This document shows positions 38,735 to 47,786 of a stretch of 64,000 nucleotides of DNA, piece by piece; the first letter of the stretch is position 1; every line of letters begins with the position of its first letter. This stretch comes from an uncultured Lachnoclostridium sp. GTDB lineage: Bacteria; Bacillota; Clostridia; Lachnospirales; Lachnospiraceae. A model generated the notes under the pieces. The model was not told where the DNA came from and searched no databases. It saw only the letters and a list, made by a program, of their open reading frames with translations. A program made the translations under genes and the position numbers. The stretch lies in contig CAMKRZ010000001.1 in the NCBI GenBank assembly GCA_946415315.1, positions 124,001 through 188,000 of the forward strand, in the 5' to 3' direction.

Positions 38735-40267
38735 ATGAGTCAGAATATCATGGACCGGTATTACCGGGCTGTCAGACGATTTTCCGAACAGCTTACGAAT
38801 GCGGACGCGCCGGGGAACGAGACCGAGAAGAAAATTCGGGAACTGTTTCGGCGGAGCGGAAGCGAGACGGAGAAGCTGTCGTCGGTGTATTTCGATGTGA
38901 CGATCGACGAGGCGTGGCTCGAGCGGATCGAAACCGCGATGCCGCACCTGGAAGCCGCGATCCGCGAGGATCGTCAGTTTATCAAGACGGAGGGCAACGT
39001 CACGCCGATCGAGCGCGTGCGCAAAGTGTCCCGCACTTCGGTCGAGCATCTCTCGCGCCACAGCGAGATGATCACGCACGTGCCCGAGGAGGGGGAGGAT
39101 CTGATCCCCGACAAGCTTAATGTTTTTGAAAATGAGAGCAACTTTGCCGTGTATGAGAACCGCGTGCTGTACATGGTTTTGTGTTACACGCGCGATTTCG
39201 TGGACTACCGGTATTACCGCATTTCACAGGCGTGGAAAGAATGCCGCACCGAGATGGAGTTCTGCAAATCCATCCTGACGGACGGCGGTCCGGTCACGGT
39301 GGAGTACCGCTATAAGGATCTGACCAACGGCCTGGAGGATGAGGAGAACAAAAACGCGGGCAAACTGGCGAGGCTTGAGTCCGTGGCGGCGGGTATCGAC
39401 ATCCTTCTTTCGATGCCGCTGATGAAAAATGTCGCGCTGGAGCCGATGGTTTCGACGCCGATCACGCGCACGAATGTGCTGCGTATGGACAAGCATTTCA
39501 AGGAAGTGGTTGCTCTGTATGATTACCTGAGCAACTACACGGAGGACGGTTTTTCGCTGGAGCGCCATGAGACAAACATGGCGCCGTTCCCCGAGGGACT
39601 GGCGAAGGCCGCCGTCGAGCTTGCAATGCTCGGATGCTTCCTGAGTAACGAGTACGGGCATGATATGGAGGACATCCTCGAGAAACGGTATCGCGAGGAG
39701 GAGGACCGCCGCAAGTCGGAGACGAGGCAGCGGTTTGCGGAGCGCGTACAGGCGATTCTCGGAAGAGCGGAGACCGAAGGCGCGACGGAGGAAGAGTACC
39801 GGGAACTTCTGGCCGAGGCTGTATCGTTCGGCGAGGAGCGGGAGGAGCAGATCCGGAAACTGAACCGGGAGGCAGAGATGCTCAGAGGCGGTGCGGAAGC
39901 CGCGGAACTTCGCTGTGCGGCAATGCAGTCCGCTGTGGATCGCGGCCGTGTCAATGCGGAGGAACTGCGCAAGCAGTTGTCCGAATCGCGCAAGGAATGC
40001 GCCGCGGAGGCGGATCGCCTTCAGGCTGAGATCAGCCGTGTACAGGGGGAGCTGGAGACAGAGCAGGAGCGGATCCGCGTGCTGGAAGCGCGGGTACACG
40101 GACTTCTGGAGGAGTACGGCGTGAAGAAACCGGAAGCGGACATGACAGACCGGGAAGAGTTCCTCGAACTCGAGAAAGAGCGCGATGCATTTGAGCGATT
40201 CTTCGAGCGCAACTGGGGCGTTGCGAAGAAGAAAATCCGCAGGCGTATCCTGTGGAGAAAGGGGTAA
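38735..40267 (+). CDS. DUF2357/McrC-like protein with long C-terminal coiled coil
   Basis: 'DKLNVFENESNFAVYENRVLYMVLCYTRDFVDYRYYRI' resembles the conserved ENR region of DUF2357/McrC-like proteins; extended Glu/Arg heptad-like C-terminus. Lies between the two AAA+ genes. Confidence 0.6.
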   Translation: MSQNIMDRYYRAVRRFSEQLTNADAPGNETEKKIRELFRRSGSETEKLSSVYFDVTIDEAWLERIETAMPHLEAAIREDRQFIKTEGNVTPIERVRKVSRTSVEHLSRHSEMITHVPEEGEDLIPDKLNVFENESNFAVYENRVLYMVLCYTRDFVDYRYYRISQAWKECRTEMEFCKSILTDGGPVTVEYRYKDLTNGLEDEENKNAGKLARLESVAAGIDILLSMPLMKNVALEPMVSTPITRTNVLRMDKHFKEVVALYDYLSNYTEDGFSLERHETNMAPFPEGLAKAAVELAMLGCFLSNEYGHDMEDILEKRYREEEDRRKSETRQRFAERVQAILGRAETEGATEEEYRELLAEAVSFGEEREEQIRKLNREAEMLRGGAEAAELRCAAMQSAVDRGRVNAEELRKQLSESRKECAAEADRLQAEISRVQGELETEQERIRVLEARVHGLLEEYGVKKPEADMTDREEFLELEKERDAFERFFERNWGVAKKKIRRRILWRKG

Positions 40268-40273
40268 GCCCGA

Positions 40274-41644
40274 ATGGAAGAGAAGAAAGACAAAGCCGTC
40301 TGGTTGCGGCGGTTTGTGATGTTCGGCATCGTGTCGGTGGTATGTGCCGTGCTGATCGTGATCGGCTCTCATTTTTCGGATGCGGAAAATCTGGCGGACA
40401 TCTTCGGAGAGGGGACGTTCCTCCGCTCGGAGACGGTTTATTTTACGGTACTTCTTGCACTGCTGTTACCGATCGTGCTGATCGGCATGACCCTGTTTAT
40501 TCTCTCGGAGGGACGGGGATTTCTGTGGATCGGCAGCAGAAAGAAAAAGGTTGACCGGGAGGACGGCGTGCGGTTCCGCGCACTTCGGTCCATCGACGGC
40601 GAGATGGCGGAACGGCAGCCGAAAATGCCGGCAGGAGTGATCCCGCTCACGCAGGTCTGCTCGGATTTCCGGGCATTCGCGGCTTCGCAGCTTCGCCTGT
40701 ACTATGACGAGGAGGACATCCGCCGCTTTATCGCGGGATTCGCGGTATCGAGGCTGATGATTATGCAGGGACTGTCCGGCACGGGCAAGACTTCGCTGGC
40801 AACGGCGTTCGGCGATTTCCTGGGCAATCCGTCGGCTGTCATTTCCGTGCAGCCCATGTGGAAGGAACGCGCGGATGTCATCGGTTACTTCAACGAGTTT
40901 ACGAAGCAGTTCAGCGAGAGCCCTCTGCTGAAGAAACTGTATGAGTCGTGCTATTCGGACGACATCAACATCATTGTTCTGGATGAGATGAACATCGCCC
41001 GCGTCGAGTATTTCTTCGCTGATTTCCTCTCTCTGATGGAGCTGAATCCGGATTCGCGTTATCTCGAAATGACTTCGGACAGCTGGGAGAAGGATCCCGC
41101 GCTGTTCCAGAACGGACGTCTCCGGATCCCGGACAACGTGTGGTTTATCGGAACGGCGAACAACGACGATTCGACATTTGCCATTTCGGACAAGGTCTAT
41201 GACCGCGCGATGGTGATGAACCTTGACCATAAGGCGAGACCGTTCTCCGCGACGTACAACGGCAGCGGTCGGATCTCCTTCGCTGCGTTCCGTGCGATGA
41301 CGGACTGGGCGAAGCAGGCATTTTCCATGACATCCCGTAATCGTCGGAAAATTCTGGAGATCGACCGGTACCTCATGGACAATTACCACATCACCTACGG
41401 AAACCGTATCCGCAAGCAGCTGGAGGAGTATGTCTCCGTCTATATCGCCTGCGGTGGATCCGAGGAGGATGCGATCGATGATTTCCTGATGAAGAAGGTT
41501 CTGCGGAAGCTGGAAGGCCAGAACCCGATCATCATTTCAAAGGCAGGCAAGGGGCTCATGCAGAAACTGACCGAGCTGTTCGGGGAGGACTCGATGCCGC
41601 TTTGCCGGAACTATCTGCATTTCCTGTGCCAGTCGGCTTCGTGA
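40274..41644 (+). CDS. Membrane-anchored McrB/MoxR-like AAA+ ATPase (copy 2, paralog of 37377-38723)
   Basis: Two N-term TM segments; 'MQGLSGTGKTSLATAFGDFLGNPSAVISVQPMWKERADVIGYFNEFTKQFSESPLLKKLYESCYSDDINIIVLDEMNIARVEYFFADFLSLMELNP'; 'FIGTANNDDSTFAISDKVYDRAMVMNL'. Confidence 0.85.
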   Translation: MEEKKDKAVWLRRFVMFGIVSVVCAVLIVIGSHFSDAENLADIFGEGTFLRSETVYFTVLLALLLPIVLIGMTLFILSEGRGFLWIGSRKKKVDREDGVRFRALRSIDGEMAERQPKMPAGVIPLTQVCSDFRAFAASQLRLYYDEEDIRRFIAGFAVSRLMIMQGLSGTGKTSLATAFGDFLGNPSAVISVQPMWKERADVIGYFNEFTKQFSESPLLKKLYESCYSDDINIIVLDEMNIARVEYFFADFLSLMELNPDSRYLEMTSDSWEKDPALFQNGRLRIPDNVWFIGTANNDDSTFAISDKVYDRAMVMNLDHKARPFSATYNGSGRISFAAFRAMTDWAKQAFSMTSRNRRKILEIDRYLMDNYHITYGNRIRKQLEEYVSVYIACGGSEEDAIDDFLMKKVLRKLEGQNPIIISKAGKGLMQKLTELFGEDSMPLCRNYLHFLCQSAS

Positions 41645-41660
41645 CAGAGGCTGAAATGAG

Positions 41661-41751
41661 TGTCGGCGCCTAAGCCGACAGACAAGCCCCTCATGGGGCG
41701 GGGAGAAGTTACTGTTGTGCCGCGGCTCGCGGGAGCCCGCGATATCGCGGC
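41661..41751 (+). other. Cluster of three hairpins between AAA+ copy 2 and the YDG/MBG gene; resembles an IS200/IS605 right end or omega-RNA scaffold
   Basis: TGTCGGC-gcctaa-GCCGACA (41661-41680); GCCCC-tcat-GGGGC (41686-41699) followed by GGGGAGAAGTTA; then GCCGCG...CGCGGC (41719-41751). No ORF. Confidence 0.5.
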
Positions 41752-41789
41752 GGAGTATGTTGTGATTATCTGAGTGTAGGACAGGTGCT

Positions 41790-42926
41790 ATGAAGAAACA
41801 TTTTTCAGTGTATTTGATCGGAATCTGCGGCGTTGTGCTGACGATGGGGCTGATCGTGATGACCGTCATTGCGGCGACGGGAAGCTTCCGCTACCGCAGG
41901 ACGAAGCTGGTCATCAAGACCGGCTCCGCCAACAAAATGTACGACGGCAGACCGCTTGTAAGCTCGGCGTGGAGTCTTGTCTCCGGAAAACTGTCCGATG
42001 AGCATGAGCTTGTCGTGCAGACGACCGGAAGTCAGATCGATGTCGGAAAGAGCGAGAATTATGCGTCGGTTAAGATCGTGGATACTTCGGGACTTGAGGT
42101 CACGGATCAGTATGACATCGAGATCCTTTACGGTGACCTCGAAGTTAATCGCCGGAAGTTATGCTTCAGAAGCAGTGACGAGACGAAGATCTGGGACGGT
42201 ATTCCGTTTAGTGTCAGGGAGGGCAGTGTTCAGCTGATCTCGGGGCGTATTTCGGTCAGCGAGAGCTGGGAAGTATACGGTTTCCAGACCCCGACTGATG
42301 TCGGTACATATTCCAACACATACCAGATCCGTATTGTGAATGCGGATCAGGAGGATATCACCGACAACTACGAGATCGAGTATGAGTGCGGTACGCTGAC
42401 AATTCAGTATGGTTACCTGGTTCTCTCATCCGATTCCGCGTCCAAGGTCTATGACGGGGAGAATCTGACTGATGACCGCTGCCGGATCGTGGACGGTAAG
42501 GTGGCCGCAGGGCACAAGCTGGAGATGCATGCGACAGGTTCCATCTGGCAGGTCGGACTGTGCAGAAATGAGATCTCCGTGAAGATCACCGATGATTTCG
42601 GAGAAGATGTCACGAAAATGTACAGCATCTCATTTGATCCGGGTCTTCTGACGGTTACACCCCGGAAGCTTGTGATCCAGACGCTCGATGTCACCCGGCC
42701 TTATTCCGATACGCCGATTCAGGATGACTGGGTTCTGGTCGCGGGCGAACTGGTCAACGGCGACGTGCTGAGTGTCATGACCCAGCAGCAGTCGCAGTAC
42801 AATGATGGTACCGGTATGTTTGACAATACCGTCAGTTATTACACCGTACGGTCAGGTTCGTACTATGATGTTTCCAACTGTTATCAGGTGTCGTGTCGTT
42901 ACGGTCGGCTTATTCTGACAGAGTAA
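41790..42926 (+). CDS. Membrane-anchored YDG/MBG-type repeat protein
   Basis: N-term TM 'YLIGICGVVLTMGLIVMTVIAATG'; repeats 'LVIKTGSANKMYDGRPLVSSAWSLVSGKLSDEHELVVQTTGSQIDVGKSENYASVKI', 'SDSASKVYDGENLTDDRCRIVDGKVAAGHKLEM'. Confidence 0.75.
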   Translation: MKKHFSVYLIGICGVVLTMGLIVMTVIAATGSFRYRRTKLVIKTGSANKMYDGRPLVSSAWSLVSGKLSDEHELVVQTTGSQIDVGKSENYASVKIVDTSGLEVTDQYDIEILYGDLEVNRRKLCFRSSDETKIWDGIPFSVREGSVQLISGRISVSESWEVYGFQTPTDVGTYSNTYQIRIVNADQEDITDNYEIEYECGTLTIQYGYLVLSSDSASKVYDGENLTDDRCRIVDGKVAAGHKLEMHATGSIWQVGLCRNEISVKITDDFGEDVTKMYSISFDPGLLTVTPRKLVIQTLDVTRPYSDTPIQDDWVLVAGELVNGDVLSVMTQQQSQYNDGTGMFDNTVSYYTVRSGSYYDVSNCYQVSCRYGRLILTE

Positions 42927-42975
42927 TGCCTGCAGGGAGAGAAAACACGGCGTTGCATTGTTGTGGGAGGTTTGT

Positions 42976-45669
42976 ATGTACACTGAGTATGAAGGGAAGA
43001 TGGAGCGGTTGGCGCGAATCCTGAAAGTGGTCAAGAAGATCGCTTTGGTCGCGGCTGTTGTTGTGCCGGTTTTCCTTCTGTTTTGCTTCGGAGTCGGATT
43101 TCGCTACCGTGGATTGCGGTGTGATTCGGTAGTCTACGGGACTGCCCCGAATCCGTCGTCGGGATTTTCCGCGATCGGGGAGACGACCTACGAGTATCGC
43201 AACACGGACTCGGACGATTCCGAGTGGACTACGGAAGTGCCGGTATTACCGGGAAAATATGAAGTGCGGGCACATTCGGTGTCCTTCCTGGGAGTTAAGA
43301 GTGACAGTGACAGTGAGACGTTTCAGATACTGCCGAAAGAGCTGAAGATCAATCTTTCGGATATCGAGATCTCCGGAGATCCGAGAGAGTATGATCTCGG
43401 GGAAATTGACTATTCTGTCGCGGGATTGCAGTATGACGACCGGCTGGAACTTGTCGTGATCGAGAAGGAATTTGACGCGTCCGACGATTACATGACATAT
43501 TATCTGGACGGCTTTGTAATCGTTCACGCGGACGGTTCCGATGCGCGGGACTGTTATCGGATCCCGGTTGTAAAGAAGAAGATCATTGATACGCGCGTCA
43601 AGATCACGGTGCGCGCGGAAAGCCGTACCATGACGTACGACGGTGATCCGTTTGCGTTCCTTCACTGCGATGAATGGAGCATTGTGCAGGGGTCTCTGAA
43701 GAAAGGGCACACGGCGGAATTCCACTGCGATTATGCATCGTATGACGGCCTCGGATCACTGCAGGCGGTCAACCGGATCATCAGCGGAAAAATTACGGAT
43801 GAGAACGGCAATGATGTAACCGACCAGTACCGGATCACGTACATGGAGGGTACGCTCCGCATGGAGCGGCGCAATATCATCCTGACGAGTGGTTCCGCCA
43901 GCAAAGAATACGACGGCAAACCGCTTACTAACCCGGAGTACACGGTAACCGGAGACGGTCTTGCCGACGGCGATAAGCTGGACGCAAAATGTACCGGATA
44001 TATTGTAAATATCGGGACTACGCCGAATTATATCAGCGTGACCGGTATACAGAATGATCGCTATGGTGACGTCTCTGAATACTATATGATCACCACGAAA
44101 ACCGGCAAGCTGACCATTCTCGGCGGCCAGAGCGGAGACGGTGATGGCGATATCGATGGTGATGGCAGCGGCAAAGACGGCAGCCCGGGCGGCCTCGGAA
44201 AAGGAGAGATTGTTTCTGCCAACGAAGACGGATTTAATCTTGACATGTTCGGAGAAGACGGCACTCCCGGCTTCGACGGAATGGGCACTAAGCCTGTCAA
44301 AGTATTTTCCTTCTATGCACAGAGCAATCGGCCGTACTACTTTAAGGAATTTTCTTACGGGAACTATAACGGACACGGGTTCACCAAGACGCAGGGCGAG
44401 GAAGAGTATCTTCCGTGGTGCAACTATCTTACGGGCAACGCGCTGATCAACAATGGTGGGACACGCGATTCGGTCAGTATTCGGGATCTGGCGCTCAAGC
44501 ATCCGGTCTATCCGTATTTTATGACGGGGGATCTGCTGAAAGGAAGTGTTGCCGGCTCGTATTCCTGCGAAACGTATTTCTCGCAGGGCAGTTGGTGGTA
44601 TTATCTCAGCAACGATGAGAGAGAGGCAGGGTATCGCGACTTCGTTTATTCGGCTTACATGGATGTTCCGGAGGACGTTGCGAGCATACTTCGGGAACTC
44701 GGTGACGCAGCAGGATTGAACCGTGACAGCAGTAACCTGATCGAGGAGATCGCATTCTATATCCAGAATTCGGCGAAGTACAATTTGAAATTCAAACAGT
44801 TCCCGCAGGATCAGGATATGGTCGTTTATTTCCTGACATCCGGCAAAGAGGGAATCTGCCAGCACTACGCGGCTGCGGCTACGCTTATGTATCGTGTTTA
44901 CGGCATTCCGGCGAGATTCGTAGTCGGTTTCCGGCAGGATGGCAAACCCGGCAAATGGACCACTGTAACAACGAACGTGGGTCATGCATGGGTCGAAATA
45001 TATGTCGACGGAACCGGCTGGGTACCGGTCGAGGTTACAGGAGGCGGCATGGGCGGACTCCTTCCCGGCGGCGATGAGTATGATGATTGGGATTCCGGTT
45101 ATATGAATATCCTGGTCCAGTATGATAATTATACCAGAGTGTATGACGGCAAGAGGTCCGGCAGAGTTGAGCTGAACTGGCATCTGGTAAGCGGTCGCCT
45201 GCGCGATGGAGATCAGATTATTGCCCCGGCCATCGTGGTGGAGGATGAAGAGATCTACCGGAATGTGGGAGAACACAGTTTTGACGTTTCCAATGAAGTC
45301 CGTATCGTGGATGCCACCGGAAAGGATGTCACGAACATGTACTCTCTCGCGGTTATGGAGTCGACCTACAGAATTATTCAGCGAGACCTGTCCCTGCTTG
45401 TATATGCGGAGTACTCCGATATCAATTACACGAGGGAACTGCACTGGTTGAACTGGGATATTCTGGACGGTTCCCTGGCGGACGGTCACAGACTGGAAGT
45501 CTTTGTGGACAACAGTGAGGACGGATACAGCGGAAACTACGGTGTGGGAATCTCCATCGGCACGCTGGGCGGGCGCCAGGTAATGGCTGTGATCCGCGAC
45601 GAAAACGGAGTTAATGTGACGGACAACTACTACATTTCCTGCGAGTTCCGCGGCGGAGAGCTTTATTGA
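42976..45669 (+). CDS. Membrane-anchored YDG/MBG-repeat protein with transglutaminase-like core
   Basis: TM 'IALVAAVVVPVFLLFCFGVGF'; 'SGSASKEYDGKPLTNPEYTVTGDGLADGDKLDAKCTGYIVNIGTTPNYI'; catalytic-like 'SGKEGICQHYAAAATLMYRVYGIPARFVVGF...NVGHAWVEIYVDGTGWVPVEVT'. Confidence 0.87.
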   Translation: MYTEYEGKMERLARILKVVKKIALVAAVVVPVFLLFCFGVGFRYRGLRCDSVVYGTAPNPSSGFSAIGETTYEYRNTDSDDSEWTTEVPVLPGKYEVRAHSVSFLGVKSDSDSETFQILPKELKINLSDIEISGDPREYDLGEIDYSVAGLQYDDRLELVVIEKEFDASDDYMTYYLDGFVIVHADGSDARDCYRIPVVKKKIIDTRVKITVRAESRTMTYDGDPFAFLHCDEWSIVQGSLKKGHTAEFHCDYASYDGLGSLQAVNRIISGKITDENGNDVTDQYRITYMEGTLRMERRNIILTSGSASKEYDGKPLTNPEYTVTGDGLADGDKLDAKCTGYIVNIGTTPNYISVTGIQNDRYGDVSEYYMITTKTGKLTILGGQSGDGDGDIDGDGSGKDGSPGGLGKGEIVSANEDGFNLDMFGEDGTPGFDGMGTKPVKVFSFYAQSNRPYYFKEFSYGNYNGHGFTKTQGEEEYLPWCNYLTGNALINNGGTRDSVSIRDLALKHPVYPYFMTGDLLKGSVAGSYSCETYFSQGSWWYYLSNDEREAGYRDFVYSAYMDVPEDVASILRELGDAAGLNRDSSNLIEEIAFYIQNSAKYNLKFKQFPQDQDMVVYFLTSGKEGICQHYAAAATLMYRVYGIPARFVVGFRQDGKPGKWTTVTTNVGHAWVEIYVDGTGWVPVEVTGGGMGGLLPGGDEYDDWDSGYMNILVQYDNYTRVYDGKRSGRVELNWHLVSGRLRDGDQIIAPAIVVEDEEIYRNVGEHSFDVSNEVRIVDATGKDVTNMYSLAVMESTYRIIQRDLSLLVYAEYSDINYTRELHWLNWDILDGSLADGHRLEVFVDNSEDGYSGNYGVGISIGTLGGRQVMAVIRDENGVNVTDNYYISCEFRGGELY

Positions 45670-45768
45670 CCGGCAGTGTTTTGAAGGAGCGGCATGCCTG
45701 CGCGCGAGCGTGACTTTTTCCGACGAAAAATGAGTGGAAAAATGAGCATTTTTCGAGGCGGAAAAGAG

Positions 45769-45798
45769 TTGACACGGTTGACGCAAAAATGATATACT
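45769..45798 (+). promoter_or_regulatory. Promoter of the CBS-domain gene
   Basis: TTGACA (45769-45774), 18-bp spacer, TATACT (45793-45798). Confidence 0.6.
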
Positions 45799-45863
45799 TA
45801 CGCGGTGTGTGCTAAAAAAGCGTGAGACAGTTCGGGTATCATGCGGAAAGGCGGTGGAATGAA

Positions 45864-46286
45864 TTGAACATTTTGTTTTTCTTGACGCCGAAGAGCGAGG
45901 TCGCGTACGTCACGAACGAGTACAGCCTTCGCCAGGTACTGGAAAAAATGGAGTTCCATCGTTACTCGGCAATTCCGATGCTGGATCGCAACGGCCGCTA
46001 TGTCGGTACGATCACGGAGGGTGACCTTCTGTGGGGAATCAAGAATGTAGCCGACATGAACATGCATGATGCGGAGAAAATTCCGATCACGCGAATCCCG
46101 CGCCGTCTTCACAATACGGCGGTCAATGTCAATGCGGAGGTGGAGAGCCTGTTGCGAGTGGCCATGACGCAGAACTTCGTGCCGGTCACGGACGACAATG
46201 ACATTTTCATCGGCATTGTCAAGCGAAGCGATATCATGGAGTATTGCTTCCGTACGATGCAGAAGCTGGAGAGCGGGAAGAAGTAA
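45864..46286 (+). CDS. CBS-domain protein; TTG start inferred
   Basis: '(M)NILFFLTPKSEVAYVTNEYSLRQVLEKMEFHRYSAIPMLDRNGRYVGTITEGDLLWGI' and second CBS 'VESLLRVAMTQNFVPVTDDNDIFIGIVKRSDIMEY'. Confidence 0.85.
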   Translation: MNILFFLTPKSEVAYVTNEYSLRQVLEKMEFHRYSAIPMLDRNGRYVGTITEGDLLWGIKNVADMNMHDAEKIPITRIPRRLHNTAVNVNAEVESLLRVAMTQNFVPVTDDNDIFIGIVKRSDIMEYCFRTMQKLESGKK

Positions 46287-46430
46287 AAACGTTTGCGGAC
46301 GCGGAAACGGCACAGAGTGATGAGGGGCAGCATAAGGCTGCATGATGGCCGTTTTTTCTCGCGTTACAGACAAATTGCGCGTAAGAAGAGTATTGGGGAG
46401 ACAGACTGAGGATTATAACCCGGAGGAATT

Positions 46431-47639
46431 GTGCAGTATATGAGTGAACAGGTTGCTATGTTTGAGAGTCGTTTGGAGGAGTTGGCACAGTATGGTTTTG
46501 ATCACGGCAACAGCATCGAAGCGGAGCACGTGAACGAAGTCATGAAGGATTACTGCAAGAGCGATGATCAGTTTGATCGTGTTTACGACTATTTGGAGGG
46601 ACGGGGAATCAGTGTCCTGTTGAAGCTGGAGGATGATTCCGACCGCGATCTGCCGGATGAAGACCCGAATGACCAGATGCTTCGGAAACTGGAAGCAGGT
46701 ATCGGGATGATGGACGATATGGTCGCGTATGACGACGATATCATATTGGATAACGAGAACGAGGATGTTCGTCCGGCGGACAACGACGAGCTCAACAGCA
46801 TCGCGAACGCGATGTCGGATGACCCCGTAAAGCAGTATTTGCGCGAGATCGGTAACTTTGAGCTTCTCAGTGTCGACGAGGAGATCGAACTTGCGACGAA
46901 AATACTGGACGGCGACAAGGCTGCAAAGCGCAAGCTCACGGAGGCGAACCTTCGCCTTGTAGTCAGCATCGCAAAGCGCTATGTCGGTCGCGGGCTCTCG
47001 TTCCTGGATCTGATCCAGGAGGGCAATCTCGGTCTGATCAAGGCCGTAGATAAGTTTGATTACACCAAGGGATACAAATTTTCCACCTATGCAACGTGGT
47101 GGATCCGGCAGGCGATCACGCGTTCCATCGCGGACCAGTCCCGCACCATCCGTATCCCCGTGCATATGTCCGAGGTGATCAACAAGACGTACCGTGTCAG
47201 CCGCAACCTGCTGCAGGAGCTGGGGCGTGAACCTACCGAGAACGAGCTCGCGGCGGCCATGAATATGCCGGTTGAGAAAGTTCGCGAGGTGCTCAAGATC
47301 AGCGCGGATCCGATCTCCATGGATACTCCGATCGGTGAGGAGGACGACAGCCACCTCGGTGATTTCATCAAGGATGAGCAGACGCCGGGTCCGGAGGAAG
47401 CAACCTCTTACATGATGCTCCAGGAGCAGATTGAGAAACTCCTGAACACCTTAACGGAGCGTGAGCGCCGCGTGCTGAAGCTTCGCTTCGGCCTGATCGA
47501 CGGCCGCCAGAGAACCCTCGAGGAAGTCGGCAAGGAATTCAACGTGACCCGTGAACGTATTCGCCAGATTGAGGCAAAGGCGCTTCGCAAACTCCGTCAT
47601 CCGAGCCGCGCAAAACTTCTGAAAGGTTATGACGTATAA
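46431..47639 (+). CDS. rpoD: RNA polymerase sigma factor RpoD (sigma-A)
   Basis: '[74 protein letters not shown]' and '[52 protein letters not shown]'. Start could be GTG 46431 or ATG 46440. Confidence 0.97.
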   Translation: MQYMSEQVAMFESRLEELAQYGFDHGNSIEAEHVNEVMKDYCKSDDQFDRVYDYLEGRGISVLLKLEDDSDRDLPDEDPNDQMLRKLEAGIGMMDDMVAYDDDIILDNENEDVRPADNDELNSIANAMSDDPVKQYLREIGNFELLSVDEEIELATKILDGDKAAKRKLTEANLRLVVSIAKRYVGRGLSFLDLIQEGNLGLIKAVDKFDYTKGYKFSTYATWWIRQAITRSIADQSRTIRIPVHMSEVINKTYRVSRNLLQELGREPTENELAAAMNMPVEKVREVLKISADPISMDTPIGEEDDSHLGDFIKDEQTPGPEEATSYMMLQEQIEKLLNTLTERERRVLKLRFGLIDGRQRTLEEVGKEFNVTRERIRQIEAKALRKLRHPSRAKLLKGYDV

Positions 47640-47667
47640 GACCGAACTTTATAAGAACAAAACAATG

Positions 47668-47699
47668 CCGCCCGGCGCAGTAGCGTCGGGCGGATTTTT
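47668..47699 (+). terminator. Rho-independent terminator after rpoD
   Basis: CCGCCCGGCG-cagta-gcgTCGGGCGG followed by ATTTTTC. Confidence 0.8.
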
Positions 47700-47786
47700 C
47701 TTCTACGGGAGTAGAATTGTTGTAATTCAAGAGAATGTGGAAAAAGCAAGACACCCTCTTTGAGGTCGCTGTCGGATCAATGTCAA

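Noticed and set aside
36189-41644. Classical McrBC or other restriction-type anti-phage system
   Set aside because: No recognisable nuclease motif or DNA-specificity domain was seen, and the ATPases have TM anchors next to surface-protein genes. Kept as an alternative, not the main call.
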